A DNA stretch of 64,000 bases. Source: Nonomuraea sp. NBC_00507 (GTDB lineage: Bacteria > Actinomycetota > Actinomycetes > Streptosporangiales > Streptosporangiaceae). Position numbers and translations under genes: made by a program. Every line of letters begins with the position of its first letter. Position 1 is the stretch's first letter. The notes beneath the pieces were generated by a model. It was not told where the DNA came from. It saw only the letters and a list, made by a program, of their open reading frames with translations, and did no database searches. Below are positions 53,419 to 62,432 of the stretch, piece after piece. The DNA lies in the NCBI RefSeq assembly GCF_036013525.1, contig NZ_CP107853.1:3038001-3102000 (forward strand). Reading direction: 5' to 3'.

Positions 53419-56235
53419 ATGCGGCAAACTGGGACAGTGTTGGCAGCAGTGGAGATCTCGCCTCGGGAAGCCGAGGTACTGGAACTGGTCGGGGCCCATC
53501 TCAGCAACGCTGAGATCGCGGCGCGGCTGTTCATCTCGGTGCGTACCGTGGAGAGTCACGTCTCCTCGCTGCTGCGCAAGCTGGAGCTGCCGGATCGGCG
53601 GGCGCTCGCCCAGCGTGCGCCCGAGCCCGTCGGCGCCGGCCCGTCTCAACCGGCACCGGTTCTGCCGGCGCCGCTGACCTCGTTCATCGGGCGGGTGAGC
53701 GAGCGGGCCGAGCTGATCGAGATGATCAAGGCGCAGCGCCAGGTGACCGCGATCGGTCCCGGAGGAGTGGGCAAGACCCGGCTCGCGTTGGCAGTGGCCG
53801 CGGACGCGGCCGGCTACTACTCCGACGGGGTGTGGTTCGTCGACCTGGTCCCGGTCACCGATCCGGGCATGATCGCGACCGCGGTCGCCGGGGCGCTCGG
53901 CCTCGGTGAGCAGCCTGGGCGCGACATGACCGAGTCCGTGATCGCCGCGCTGGCCGACCGTCATGCGCTGCTGGTGCTGGACAACTGCGAGCAAGTGGTG
54001 GACGGGGTGGCGCTGTTTCTCGAGCGGGTGCTGGGGACGTGCCCTCGAGTGACGGTGCTGGCGACCAGCCGCGCACGGCTGATGGTGCCGTTCGAACGGG
54101 TGTATCCGGTCCCGCCGCTGTCGCTGGCCGTCGATGGGCAGTCGGACGCGGTCGCGTTGTTCATGGATCGGGCGGCGGCGGTCGGCCGCGCGATGGATCC
54201 TCCCCTGCGCGACCAGATCGCCTCGATCTGTGCGCGGCTGGATGGGATGGCGCTGGCGATCGAGCTGGCCGCCGCCCGGTATCCCACGCTCGGGCTGGAC
54301 GGCATCACCGCCGCCCTGTCCCACCCGCTGCGGATGCTCACCGGCGGCTCCCGCGCCGATGAGCGGCATCGTTCGGTACGGGGGGCGCTGGACTGGAGCC
54401 ATGCTTTGCTGGAGCCGGCCGACCGGGCGCTGCTGCGCCGGGTGTCGGTGTTCGTGGCGTCGTTCACCGCTGCCGCGGCGGCGGAGGCGGCCGGGGACGA
54501 GGAAGGCCTGGTCGCCGACGGCCTGGCCCGGCTGGCCGAACAGAGCCTGCTGGTGGTGACGGCGTCCCCGAGCGGGACCAAGTATCGGGCGCTGGAGACC
54601 ATCCGCCAGTACGGGATGGAGCGGCTGTCCGAGGCCGGTGAGCTGGTCGACACTCGATCGCGCCACGTTCGCTGGTGCTTGGCCAGGGCCGCCGAGCTGG
54701 CGGTGGCACGGGCGGACTGGCGGGCCCGGTTCGACGTGGTGGCGGACGACCTGCGCGCCGCCCTGGCGTGGGCGGCCGACCAGCCGGAACAGCGTACGGA
54801 CGCGTACCGTCTCGCCCGGTGCCTGGCGGAGCTGACCTTCACCCGTCGCCTGATCGGCGAGTCTCAGGGGCGCTTTGAGCAGGCCGCCGCGCTTGCCGAC
54901 GACCCCGCCGCCTCCGCGTCGATGCTCCGGCAGGCCGCGGCCGTGGCCGGCTGCCGGATGCGTGGTGATGACATGGACCGGTTGCACCGCGCGGCCGCGG
55001 ACGCCGCCCGCCGGTCAGGCGACGCCGCCGGCGCTGCCTGGCACCTGGCGACCGCCGCCAGCAACGCCTACCGGTTCTCCGGCAAGTTCGTACGGAAGCT
55101 GCCGCCGGAAGAGGCGATCGCGCTCATCACCCAGGCGCGGGAACTGGCCGGCGCCGACCCGGCCGCCCAGGCGGCGGTGGCGCTGGCCGAGGCCGGGCGG
55201 GCGCTCACCGACGCGTTCGGTGCCGCACAGGGCCGGGACGACGACGCGGTCCCGGTGACGGTCGCGCGCGCCGAACGAGCGGTCGAGCTCGCTCACCGCA
55301 CGGGTGACCCGCTCGCCGAGTCCGCCGCGCTCGATACGCTCGCCGGCGCCCTGAGCTGGGCCGGTGACACGTTCGCCGTCGCCGCCACGGCCCGGCGCCG
55401 GGTCACGCTGCTCTCCACCACACCGGATACACCGGCGGGTACCCACGAGCTGATCGAGGCGCTGGGTGAGGCCACCGAGGCGAGCCTCGGCGTGGGGGAC
55501 CTGCCGGGTGCCCGCCGGTGGGCACGGCAACTCGCGGATCATCCGTTGCTGGCGGAGGTCGGCCATCGTGCCACGGGCTGGCTCCTTGTGGCCGACACGT
55601 TGGCGGGCAACGTCGACGAGGTGCTCACCGGCAGCGTTCGGTTCCTCGACGCGTGGCAGCGGGCCGGGAGCCCTGCCAGGTCCATTCTCGGTCCGCCGAC
55701 AGCTGCGGTGGCGACGATCCACGGCCTGCGTGATGACCAGGATGCCCGGCGCGAATGGAGCGCGGTGCTGGGTCAGCTCGATTCCTCACCGGGGAATACG
55801 TACGGCTACGGGGCGGTCTTCGACGCGATGCTTCTGCTCCACCGTGGGCAGGCGCCGGAGGCGCTGGAGCGGATGGCGCCTGAGCCCGGCGAGGTGTGGC
55901 AATGGGTCACCTGGATCTGGCTTCACTGGTATGTGGCGCTGCGCGCCGAGGCCGCCGTGCTCGCCAGGGGTTCCGACGCCGGCGACCGTCTGGCCGAGGC
56001 TCGGACCGTCGTGGCCGGTAACCCGGTCGCCGGTGCCCTTGTGGAGCGGACGCAAGCGCTGCTCGACCATGACCAGGAGCGGTTGCTCGCCACGGTATCT
56101 GCGTTTGACGCCGCCGGCTGTCGCTATCAGTCGGCGCGGACGCTGGTGCTCGCCGGTGGCGACCATGCCGTCCGCGGCGCGGCCGCGCTGGCCGATCTTG
56201 GCTTCGCCCCGATGGCCCTGCCCCGGCACCCATGA
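53419..56235 (+). CDS. Large regulator: N-terminal LuxR helix-turn-helix plus NB-ARC-type ATPase
   Basis: About 938 residues. A LuxR-type helix-turn-helix (ISPREAEVLELVGAHLSNAE and TVESHVSSLLRKLEL) comes first, which is the reverse of LAL-type regulators where it is C-terminal. The ATPase has Walker A GPGGVGKTRL, Walker B HALLVLDNCEQV, and a downstream helical region with Ala-rich repeats to the end. Such proteins couple ligand or nucleotide state to DNA binding. The start is uncertain: GTG 53389, ATG 53419 (GGAGG two bases upstream) and GTG 53437 are all possible. It is divergent from the VOC operon. Confidence 0.88.
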   Translation: MRQTGTVLAAVEISPREAEVLELVGAHLSNAEIAARLFISVRTVESHVSSLLRKLELPDRRALAQRAPEPVGAGPSQPAPVLPAPLTSFIGRVSERAELIEMIKAQRQVTAIGPGGVGKTRLALAVAADAAGYYSDGVWFVDLVPVTDPGMIATAVAGALGLGEQPGRDMTESVIAALADRHALLVLDNCEQVVDGVALFLERVLGTCPRVTVLATSRARLMVPFERVYPVPPLSLAVDGQSDAVALFMDRAAAVGRAMDPPLRDQIASICARLDGMALAIELAAARYPTLGLDGITAALSHPLRMLTGGSRADERHRSVRGALDWSHALLEPADRALLRRVSVFVASFTAAAAAEAAGDEEGLVADGLARLAEQSLLVVTASPSGTKYRALETIRQYGMERLSEAGELVDTRSRHVRWCLARAAELAVARADWRARFDVVADDLRAALAWAADQPEQRTDAYRLARCLAELTFTRRLIGESQGRFEQAAALADDPAASASMLRQAAAVAGCRMRGDDMDRLHRAAADAARRSGDAAGAAWHLATAASNAYRFSGKFVRKLPPEEAIALITQARELAGADPAAQAAVALAEAGRALTDAFGAAQGRDDDAVPVTVARAERAVELAHRTGDPLAESAALDTLAGALSWAGDTFAVAATARRRVTLLSTTPDTPAGTHELIEALGEATEASLGVGDLPGARRWARQLADHPLLAEVGHRATGWLLVADTLAGNVDEVLTGSVRFLDAWQRAGSPARSILGPPTAAVATIHGLRDDQDARREWSAVLGQLDSSPGNTYGYGAVFDAMLLLHRGQAPEALERMAPEPGEVWQWVTWIWLHWYVALRAEAAVLARGSDAGDRLAEARTVVAGNPVAGALVERTQALLDHDQERLLATVSAFDAAGCRYQSARTLVLAGGDHAVRGAAALADLGFAPMALPRHP

Positions 56236-56261
56236 TGATCTCAGAGACGTCGTGAAGACCG

Positions 56262-57077
56262 TCAGGGTACGCGGCCGACGCCGCAGATGATGTCGGCGCC
56301 GGTCGGACCGGCAAGGGACGGGTCCAGCGCGACGTTCGGGCGCCAATCGCTCGTCGAGACCAGACCCGGCTCCAGCATCTCCAGGCCCTCGAAGAAGCCG
56401 GCGATCTGTTCGCGCGTGCGCGGGGTCACGTTGCCCGCGCTGGTCTTGCGGTACACGTCGCGGCCCTCGCCCACCACGTCGCTGTCGAGCTCGCCCACGA
56501 CCACGTGGGAGATGATCAGGTGGCTTCCGGACGGCAGGGACTCGCGAACGGTGCGGACGATGGTCTGGGCCAGGTCGTCGTCGGGGATGAAGTGCAGCAC
56601 CGCGACCATGATCACGGCCAGCGGCTGCCCGAAGTCGAGGTGGCGGGCGATGTCCGGGTGGCCGAGGATGGCCTTGGGGTCGCGCATGTCGCCCTCGACC
56701 ACGATGGTGTCAGCAGTCTCCGCCAGCAGGGCGCGGGCGTGCACCAGGACGATCGGGTCGTTGTCGACGTAGACCACCCGGGACCCGGGGGAGACCCGCC
56801 CGGCCACCTGATGCACGTTCTCCTGGGTCGGCAGGCCGGTGCCGATGTCGAGGAACTGGCGGATCCCGTTTTCGGCGACCGCGGCCACGGCTCGCCCCAG
56901 GAACGCCCGGTTGGCCCGCGCGACCTCTCTCGCATTGGGGGAGAGCCGGATGATATGAGCGGCGGCCTCACGATCGGCGGGGAAGTTGTCCTTGCCGCCG
57001 AGCAGGTAGTCGTACATGCGAGCGACGCTCGGCACCGTGACGTCCACCCCGGCCGGCGCCTGCTCGTGATCCGTCAT
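56262..57077 (-). CDS. SAM-dependent methyltransferase (Methyltransf_19 type)
   Basis: A 271-residue protein of a family abundant in actinomycetes. It shows ARMYDYLLGGKDNFPADRE, then RQFLDIGTGLPTQENVHQ as the SAM-binding motif I, VVYVDNDPIVLVHAR as motif II, and PLAVIMVAVLHFIPDDD. The substrate is unknown for almost all members. It stands alone, convergent with the LuxR-type gene and 67 bp from an SDR gene on the same strand. Confidence 0.92.
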   Translation of the reverse strand: MTDHEQAPAGVDVTVPSVARMYDYLLGGKDNFPADREAAAHIIRLSPNAREVARANRAFLGRAVAAVAENGIRQFLDIGTGLPTQENVHQVAGRVSPGSRVVYVDNDPIVLVHARALLAETADTIVVEGDMRDPKAILGHPDIARHLDFGQPLAVIMVAVLHFIPDDDLAQTIVRTVRESLPSGSHLIISHVVVGELDSDVVGEGRDVYRKTSAGNVTPRTREQIAGFFEGLEMLEPGLVSTSDWRPNVALDPSLAGPTGADIICGVGRVP

Positions 57078-57144
57078 GCCGTCTCCTCACTTCCGGTTCA
57101 GCCAAAAAGATCTTAGTTCATCCGTTTAGCTCCCGGGATGTCTT

Positions 57145-57927
57145 TCAGGCACCGGCGCCGCCGTCCACCGGCACGATCGCGCCGGTCACCATCGAGGCCC
57201 GGTCGCTGAGCAGCCACGCGGCCACCTCGGCGACCTCACGAGGCTCGGCCATCCGACCGAGCGGGATCGCTGCCTTGATGTGCTCGACGACGCCGGGGGT
57301 CGCCGCCTCCCACATGTCGATCATCTCCGTGGCGGTGCCGCCGGGGGTGATGCCGTTCACCCGGATGCCGTCATGGGCCCAGCTCACGGCGGCGGTCTCG
57401 GTGATGCTGTTGAGTGCGCGCTTCATGGCGCCGTACGCGGGGAGGGCGGGGTTCGCGCGGCGGCTGCCGATGCTCGAGGTGTTGACGATCGCCCCGCCAC
57501 CGTTGCGTCGCATGAGCGCGGCCTCGGCGGTCATGGCGGTCCAGTGCGAGCGGAAGTTCACTGCGAACTGCTCTTCGACGTCCTCATCGCTCGTCGTGTT
57601 GAGCGGGCCGGGCTGCTGGCCCACCCCGCCGTTGTTGAACGCGCCGTCGAGCCGTCCGTGCAGCTCCTCGACGCGGTCGACCGCGGCGCGGATGCTCGTA
57701 CGGTCGGCGAGGTCCAGGGTGACGGCGTCGGCGACGCCGCCGACGGCGCGGATCTCGGTGACGATCCGCTGGAGGGCGTCGGTGCCGCGGGCGGCGAGCA
57801 CGACGGCGGCGCCCTCGGAGGCGAAGAGCCGGGCCGCTGCCTCCCCGATGCCGCGGCTGGCGCCGGTGATGAACACCACCTTGCCGGTGAGCAGGCCGAT
57901 GGGTGCGATGCCAATGTTGTGCGTCAT
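57145..57927 (-). CDS. SDR-family oxidoreductase
   Basis: Classical SDR of 260 residues from ATG 57927. Cofactor motif VVFITGASRGIGEAAARLF, structural FNNGGVG, catalytic Ser in VNTSSIGSRR, and YGAMK as Y-x-x-x-K; the ending VTGAIVPVDGGAGA is typical. Substrate unknown. It is divergent from the HTH/MmyB-type regulator with an 86-bp gap, an arrangement common in actinomycetes where the regulator controls the SDR. Confidence 0.93.
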   Translation of the reverse strand: MTHNIGIAPIGLLTGKVVFITGASRGIGEAAARLFASEGAAVVLAARGTDALQRIVTEIRAVGGVADAVTLDLADRTSIRAAVDRVEELHGRLDGAFNNGGVGQQPGPLNTTSDEDVEEQFAVNFRSHWTAMTAEAALMRRNGGGAIVNTSSIGSRRANPALPAYGAMKRALNSITETAAVSWAHDGIRVNGITPGGTATEMIDMWEAATPGVVEHIKAAIPLGRMAEPREVAEVAAWLLSDRASMVTGAIVPVDGGAGA

Positions 57928-58013
57928 GACGCCAGTGTCAGGCCGGCCTCCAGACCGGATGCAGGCACAAGCTGTACCAGGATCCGTCGCCGCGCAGCGT
58001 GCAGACTCGGGGT

Positions 58014-58871
58014 ATGAACAAGCAGGAACTTGGGGCGTTCCTCCGTAGCCGTCGCGAGCGGCTCCGGCCGGAGGACGTCGGCCTTCCCTCAGGCCCGCGA
58101 CGCCGGACACCGGGCCTGCGCCGCGAGGAGGTGGCGGTTCTCGCGCACATCTCCACGGAGTACTACGTCCGGCTCGAGCAGGGCAGGGCGCCGCGGCCGT
58201 CGGGCGAGGTTCTCGCCGGGATCGCAGGCGCGCTGCGGCTCACGGACACCGAGTCCGATCACCTCCACGTCCTGGCGGGCACGGCGCCGAGCCGTACCCG
58301 GCTGCATCGACGTGACGTACGCCCGAGCATCCTCGCGCTCCTCGAGCGGCTACCGCAGACGGCAGCTTTCGTGACGTCCGCCGCGTTCGAGGTGCTCGCG
58401 TGGAACAACCTCGCGGCCGCGCTCATGGAGGACTTCGCCGAGCTCGCCCCGGAGGACCGCAATCTCGCGCGCCGGGCATTCCTCGGGTCGGCGCGCGCCG
58501 ATGCGACCATGTACGGGATCTCCGACGCCGCGGAGTTCCGGCTGAACGTCGTCATGGAGCTGCGCTCCACCCTTGCCCGATACCCATCCGACCCCACGGT
58601 GACCGGACTCGTCGACGAGCTCCGCAACGGCAGCCCCGACTTCGCCCGGCTCTGGGAGCGGCACGACGTGCAGGCCGCGCCGATGCTCACGAAGACGTTC
58701 CGTCACCCGGTTGTCGGGGAGATCACCGTCGACTGCGACGCGCTCACGCTCACGGACCGCGACCAGCGCCTTGTGCTTTACAGCGCGCCGCCAGGATCCT
58801 CTGGCGCCGAGGCTCTGGCTCTTCTGAACGTCCTTGGACCCGAGGGCGTCAAGGCGAGCAGGTCGCTCTGA
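58014..58871 (+). CDS. XRE-type regulator with MmyB-like ligand-binding domain
   Basis: About 285 residues from ATG 58014. The helix-turn-helix region contains LGAFLRSRRERLRPEDVGLP, RRTPGLRREEVAVLAHIS and YYVRLEQGR. The C-terminal half (AFEVLAWNNLAAALMEDF and later LFSAPPGS-type LVLYSAPPGSSGAEAL) matches the PAS-like MmyB ligand-binding domain, thought to bind fatty acids or similar. It probably represses the divergent SDR gene. Confidence 0.93.
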   Translation: MNKQELGAFLRSRRERLRPEDVGLPSGPRRRTPGLRREEVAVLAHISTEYYVRLEQGRAPRPSGEVLAGIAGALRLTDTESDHLHVLAGTAPSRTRLHRRDVRPSILALLERLPQTAAFVTSAAFEVLAWNNLAAALMEDFAELAPEDRNLARRAFLGSARADATMYGISDAAEFRLNVVMELRSTLARYPSDPTVTGLVDELRNGSPDFARLWERHDVQAAPMLTKTFRHPVVGEITVDCDALTLTDRDQRLVLYSAPPGSSGAEALALLNVLGPEGVKASRSL

Positions 58872-58896
58872 GCCGACACGGCCCTTGCTATGGCGA

Positions 58897-59601
58897 TCAT
58901 TCTCGTGACCGTCCTGCTCTAGTGCCGCCTCGCAGCAGGCGCACCGCCAGCACGGCGAGCCACGCCCACCCGACGATCACCGCGGTGCGCTGCAGGAGCC
59001 CGCCGTAGGCGACCAGCGCGGGATTCTGCGCGAACGCGGCCGAGGCCAGCACCATGGCCACCACGAACGCCACCCCGCTGGCCACCGAGTAAACAGCCCA
59101 CCCGGCTCCCCCTCTCCGCGCGAGCACCACGCACGCCAAGACGAGTGCGACGAACCCCAGCAGTGAGAAGAGATCGTGGAGTGCGGCCTCCAGACTGCTG
59201 TGCTCCGGCAACATCGCGGGGGTGCCCGGCGGATACCCGCTCACCGGATCGCTGGTGAACACTCCGGCGCCGATGAATCCGACCGCCCAGATCCCCACCA
59301 GGATCGGACCCCAGAGCGCGCCCCCGAGCGCCCGGCGCAGCCCGAAGGCGAAGGCCAGCGACAGCACGCCGGCGAGGATGAAGTTGGCCGCCTGGACCCA
59401 GCCGTACTCGCCGAGCGTGAGCGAGCTGCCCGGGTGGCGCAGCGGGTCGTAGTCGGCGCGGACTGCGCCCTGGAGGAGCAGCGCGAGGACGAACAGCGGC
59501 CCGGCGACCGCCCCGCACAGCAGTAAGCGTCTGGTGATCCTGTCATGGGGGTCCGCCTGTGGCGCGTCGTGGCCTGGCGCGGGCGGTGTGATGGTTCGCA
59601 T
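58897..59601 (-). CDS. DUF998 integral membrane protein
   Basis: A 234-residue protein with about six hydrophobic helices: LLLCGAVAGPLFVLALLLQG, then LGEYGWVQAANFILAGVL, LGGALWGPILVGIWAVGFI and three more. A conserved loop reads HPGSSLTLGEYGW and FTSDPVSGYPPG. The DUF998 family has no settled function. The ATG lies only four bases from a long palindrome, so the transcript may be leaderless or nearly so and directly repressed there. Confidence 0.9.
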   Translation of the reverse strand: MRTITPPAPGHDAPQADPHDRITRRLLLCGAVAGPLFVLALLLQGAVRADYDPLRHPGSSLTLGEYGWVQAANFILAGVLSLAFAFGLRRALGGALWGPILVGIWAVGFIGAGVFTSDPVSGYPPGTPAMLPEHSSLEAALHDLFSLLGFVALVLACVVLARRGGAGWAVYSVASGVAFVVAMVLASAAFAQNPALVAYGGLLQRTAVIVGWAWLAVLAVRLLRGGTRAGRSRE

Positions 59602-59604
59602 ATC

Positions 59605-59650
59605 TGTCAGGCTAGATTGACAGGCATAGTGCCGTCAATCCAGCCTGACA
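59605..59650. promoter_or_regulatory. Long palindrome upstream of the DUF998 gene
   Basis: TGTCAGGCTAGATTGAC (59605-59621) and GTCAATCCAGCCTGACA (59634-59650) are inverted repeats of 17 bases with one mismatch and a 12-base centre. It starts four bases upstream of the DUF998 start codon. This is a strong TetR-type operator candidate, but no TetR gene is adjacent in the window; 59651-59808 holds no supportable gene. Confidence 0.6.
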
Positions 59651-59808
59651 AAATACGCCCTTCCCCGATGAGCCTCGTGCCGACGGGTTCAGCTCGAGGT
59701 CTGGCCGCGGCCCGCGCCGCGGTGCTCATGCCGGCCGCCGCGCCGGTGCGAGACCGGGCGCGGAAATGTACCGGTCAGCCGCTCGTGACGTGGGGCGGCA
59801 TGGGTTCT

Positions 59809-61287
59809 CTACTCGGCGTGCTCGGCTGCGGCTTTCGGGAGTGCGAGCATCACGAGCGCCGTGATCAGGTAGAGCGCGGCGGAGGCGATCAGGACGATGC
59901 TGAGCGCGTGACTGTAGTCGGGCAGCACCGGTGTTCCGGTGGCTGAACCGGTGACGGCGGTGAAGAAGACCGTGCCGAGAACGGCGATGCCGACGGCGCC
60001 GCCGATCTGGTTGACGGTGGAGAGCACCCCGCCCGCGGCGCCTGCGTTGCGTCCGGGGACGCCGGCGAGGACGACGTTGACGAGGATGGGTGCGGCGAGA
60101 CCGAGCCCGAGGCCACCGATGAAGAGTGCGAGGGCAAGGAGCCAGTAGCCGGGATCGCTGCCGTCCTTGACGATGGACCACAGGACGAGCTGGGATGCCG
60201 CGATGGTGAGCGAGCCGGTGATCAGGAGCGTTCTGCCCGCCTTGGCGGCCAGAGCGACGCCGAGGCCGGAGGTGATGATCGAGCCGAGCGCGTACGGGAG
60301 GATCACCAGGCCGGTCTCCCACGCGGTTCGTCCGGTTCCGTTCTGGAGGTAGACCGAGAGGGTGAGGAAGTACGACCCGATGCCGCCGAAGAAGAGCACC
60401 GAAGCGCCCAGGCCGACCGTGAAGGCGCGGATTCTCAGCAGTGCCGGGTCGAAGACGGGTTCGTCTCCGCGTCCGGTGAGGCGGCGCTCGTGGGCGAGGA
60501 AGATCGCGAGCACGATGATTCCGGCTGCGAGGAGGGCGTAGCCGGCCCAGGTCCATCCCCATGTCTCGGTCTGGATGATCGGCAGCAGCAGGAGAAGGAT
60601 GCCCGTGGCCGCGAGGAGCGCGCCGGGCAGGTCCAGTCGCGCGGTCGAGGCGGAGCGGGACTCCGGCAGGACCTTCGCGCCGAGGACGAGCGCCAGGATC
60701 GAGACGGGCACGTTGATCCAGAAGATCGTGCGCCAGCCCAGGCCGAACAGGCCGGCGTCGACGAGCAGCCCGCCCAGCAGCGGGCCGGCGACCGAGGCGA
60801 CGCCCTGAACCGCTCCATAGGCGCCGAACGCCTTGGCGCGCTCACCCGGGGCGAATGACGCCCGGATGATCCCGAACACCTGCGGGACCATGATCCCGGC
60901 GGTCAGTCCCTGCCCGGCCCGCATGCCGATGAGCATCCCCGGACCGGCGGCCAGCGCGCACAGCGCCGAGGTGACCATGAACCCGGCCAGCCCGATCATG
61001 AACAGCCGCTTGCGGCCGTACTGGTCACCGAGCCGTCCGCCGGTGATCAGGCCCGCTCCCAGGGCGAGGACGTAGGCGGCGATCGTCCACTGGATCTGAG
61101 CGTCACCGGCACCCAGGTCCCGGGCTATCGCCGGGGCCGCGACGGTGACGATCGTCGCGTCGAGAAGATCCATGAAGGAACCGAAGAGCACCACCAACAT
61201 CGCCGCGGTCGCGCCGGCGCCGGCGATGGGTGCGGGTGAAGCCCCAGCTGTGCGGATGCCCTCTCGGGGGCTCGGTGAAGCGGTCAT
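59809..61287 (-). CDS. MFS drug exporter, DHA2 (EmrB/QacA) family
   Basis: About 492 residues with fourteen predicted membrane helices. The MFS motif A is GGRLGDQYGRKRLFMIG, the first helix carries LFGSFMDLLDATIVTVAAPA, and GYGAVQG-type helix 5 sequence appears as AFGAYGAVQGVASVAGPLLG. Members expel drugs and dyes by proton antiport. The start at 61287 was chosen because the first ten residues of the longer frame overlap the divergent promoter. It is divergent from a WYL regulator. Confidence 0.93.
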   Translation of the reverse strand: MTASPSPREGIRTAGASPAPIAGAGATAAMLVVLFGSFMDLLDATIVTVAAPAIARDLGAGDAQIQWTIAAYVLALGAGLITGGRLGDQYGRKRLFMIGLAGFMVTSALCALAAGPGMLIGMRAGQGLTAGIMVPQVFGIIRASFAPGERAKAFGAYGAVQGVASVAGPLLGGLLVDAGLFGLGWRTIFWINVPVSILALVLGAKVLPESRSASTARLDLPGALLAATGILLLLLPIIQTETWGWTWAGYALLAAGIIVLAIFLAHERRLTGRGDEPVFDPALLRIRAFTVGLGASVLFFGGIGSYFLTLSVYLQNGTGRTAWETGLVILPYALGSIITSGLGVALAAKAGRTLLITGSLTIAASQLVLWSIVKDGSDPGYWLLALALFIGGLGLGLAAPILVNVVLAGVPGRNAGAAGGVLSTVNQIGGAVGIAVLGTVFFTAVTGSATGTPVLPDYSHALSIVLIASAALYLITALVMLALPKAAAEHAE

Positions 61288-61352
61288 GCCGGCCACCATC
61301 ACCGGCATAGTTGCCATCGAGTGACCGCTATCGGCGAGAGAATCGGAGAATC

Positions 61353-62339
61353 ATGGCTGCTACTTCCGCACGGACGCTCAAACTGCTGTCGATCTTCGGG
61401 ATCGGTGCGACCCTGACCGCCGAGGAACTCGCCACCCGCCTCGGAGCGTCGGTGAGAACCGTACGTCGCGATATCGACACGCTCCGGGACCTCGGGTACG
61501 AGATCGAGGCCGTCCGCGGAGCGGGCGGAGGGTATCGGCTCGGTCGCGCCAGCCGCCTGCCGCCGGTCGTCTTCGACGAGGACCAGGCCGTCGCCACGGC
61601 CGTCGCGCTCCAGACCGTGCCGACGGTCCTGTCCGGCATCCGCGAGAACGCGGCCCGTGCTCTCGCCACGCTGCACCAGGCGATGCCCGCCCGCAGCCGC
61701 CTGCACGCCGAAGCGTTCACCATCTCTCCCGCCCGCAACTACTGGGAGTTCCCCGCGTCACCGATCGACGCCGAGATGGTCCGCGCCGTCGGCACCGCGA
61801 TCAACCGCCGGCACCTCGTTCGTGTGGACTACACCGGCGATGCCGAAACCATCACGCTCACGCTGGAACCACACGACCTCGTGGTCTGGGCCGCACGCTG
61901 GTACCTGGTCGCCTTCGACCCTGACGCCGGCCGATGGCGCGCGATGCGCATGGACCGCATCGAACCACACCCGCCCACGCACATCCCCTTCGACCGCCGT
62001 GACATCCCGCACGGCGATCCCGTCACCTTCGTCATGACCGCACACGACCGCGGAGACACCGCCGCCGAATGGCCATGCCGCGGCTCAGCCATCCTGGCCC
62101 TGCCCGCCTCCACCGTCGCCCGGTTCGCCCCCGGCGGATCAACAGTCCGGTACGGCACCGAAACCACGTGCCGGCTCACACTCGGCGCATGGTCATGGCC
62201 AGGACTGGCAGGACTGCTGCTCACGTTCGACGCCGACATCACAGACATCGAACCGGGTGAACTCAGGCAAGCCCTGCATTCCTTGCGCACCCGGATCAGC
62301 AAGGGACTCGGCGCGCACCTCTTACGAGACGACTCGTGA
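61353..62339 (+). CDS. HTH/WYL-domain transcriptional regulator
   Basis: About 328 residues from ATG 61353. A DeoR-like helix-turn-helix (LTAEELATRLGASVRTVRRD) is followed by the WYL ligand-binding domain (ISPARNYWEFPASPI, LVVWAARWYLVAFDPDAGRW). WYL domains bind nucleic acid or nucleotide ligands in several bacterial systems. It is divergent from the DHA2 exporter and likely controls it. Confidence 0.93.
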   Translation: MAATSARTLKLLSIFGIGATLTAEELATRLGASVRTVRRDIDTLRDLGYEIEAVRGAGGGYRLGRASRLPPVVFDEDQAVATAVALQTVPTVLSGIRENAARALATLHQAMPARSRLHAEAFTISPARNYWEFPASPIDAEMVRAVGTAINRRHLVRVDYTGDAETITLTLEPHDLVVWAARWYLVAFDPDAGRWRAMRMDRIEPHPPTHIPFDRRDIPHGDPVTFVMTAHDRGDTAAEWPCRGSAILALPASTVARFAPGGSTVRYGTETTCRLTLGAWSWPGLAGLLLTFDADITDIEPGELRQALHSLRTRISKGLGAHLLRDDS

Positions 62340-62432
62340 GGGGGTACAGGTGTCAACGCGGTGGCGACCGTGCGATACCCGGCGCCGTGCTTGCGTTGTA
62401 GCGCACGGTTCGACAGACCCGACCGGGCATCG

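Noticed and set aside
53305..54987. Reverse frame of 560 codons opposite the LuxR-type ATPase gene
   Set aside because: His/Arg/Gln-rich low-complexity translation with no motif, while the forward strand has clear Walker motifs.
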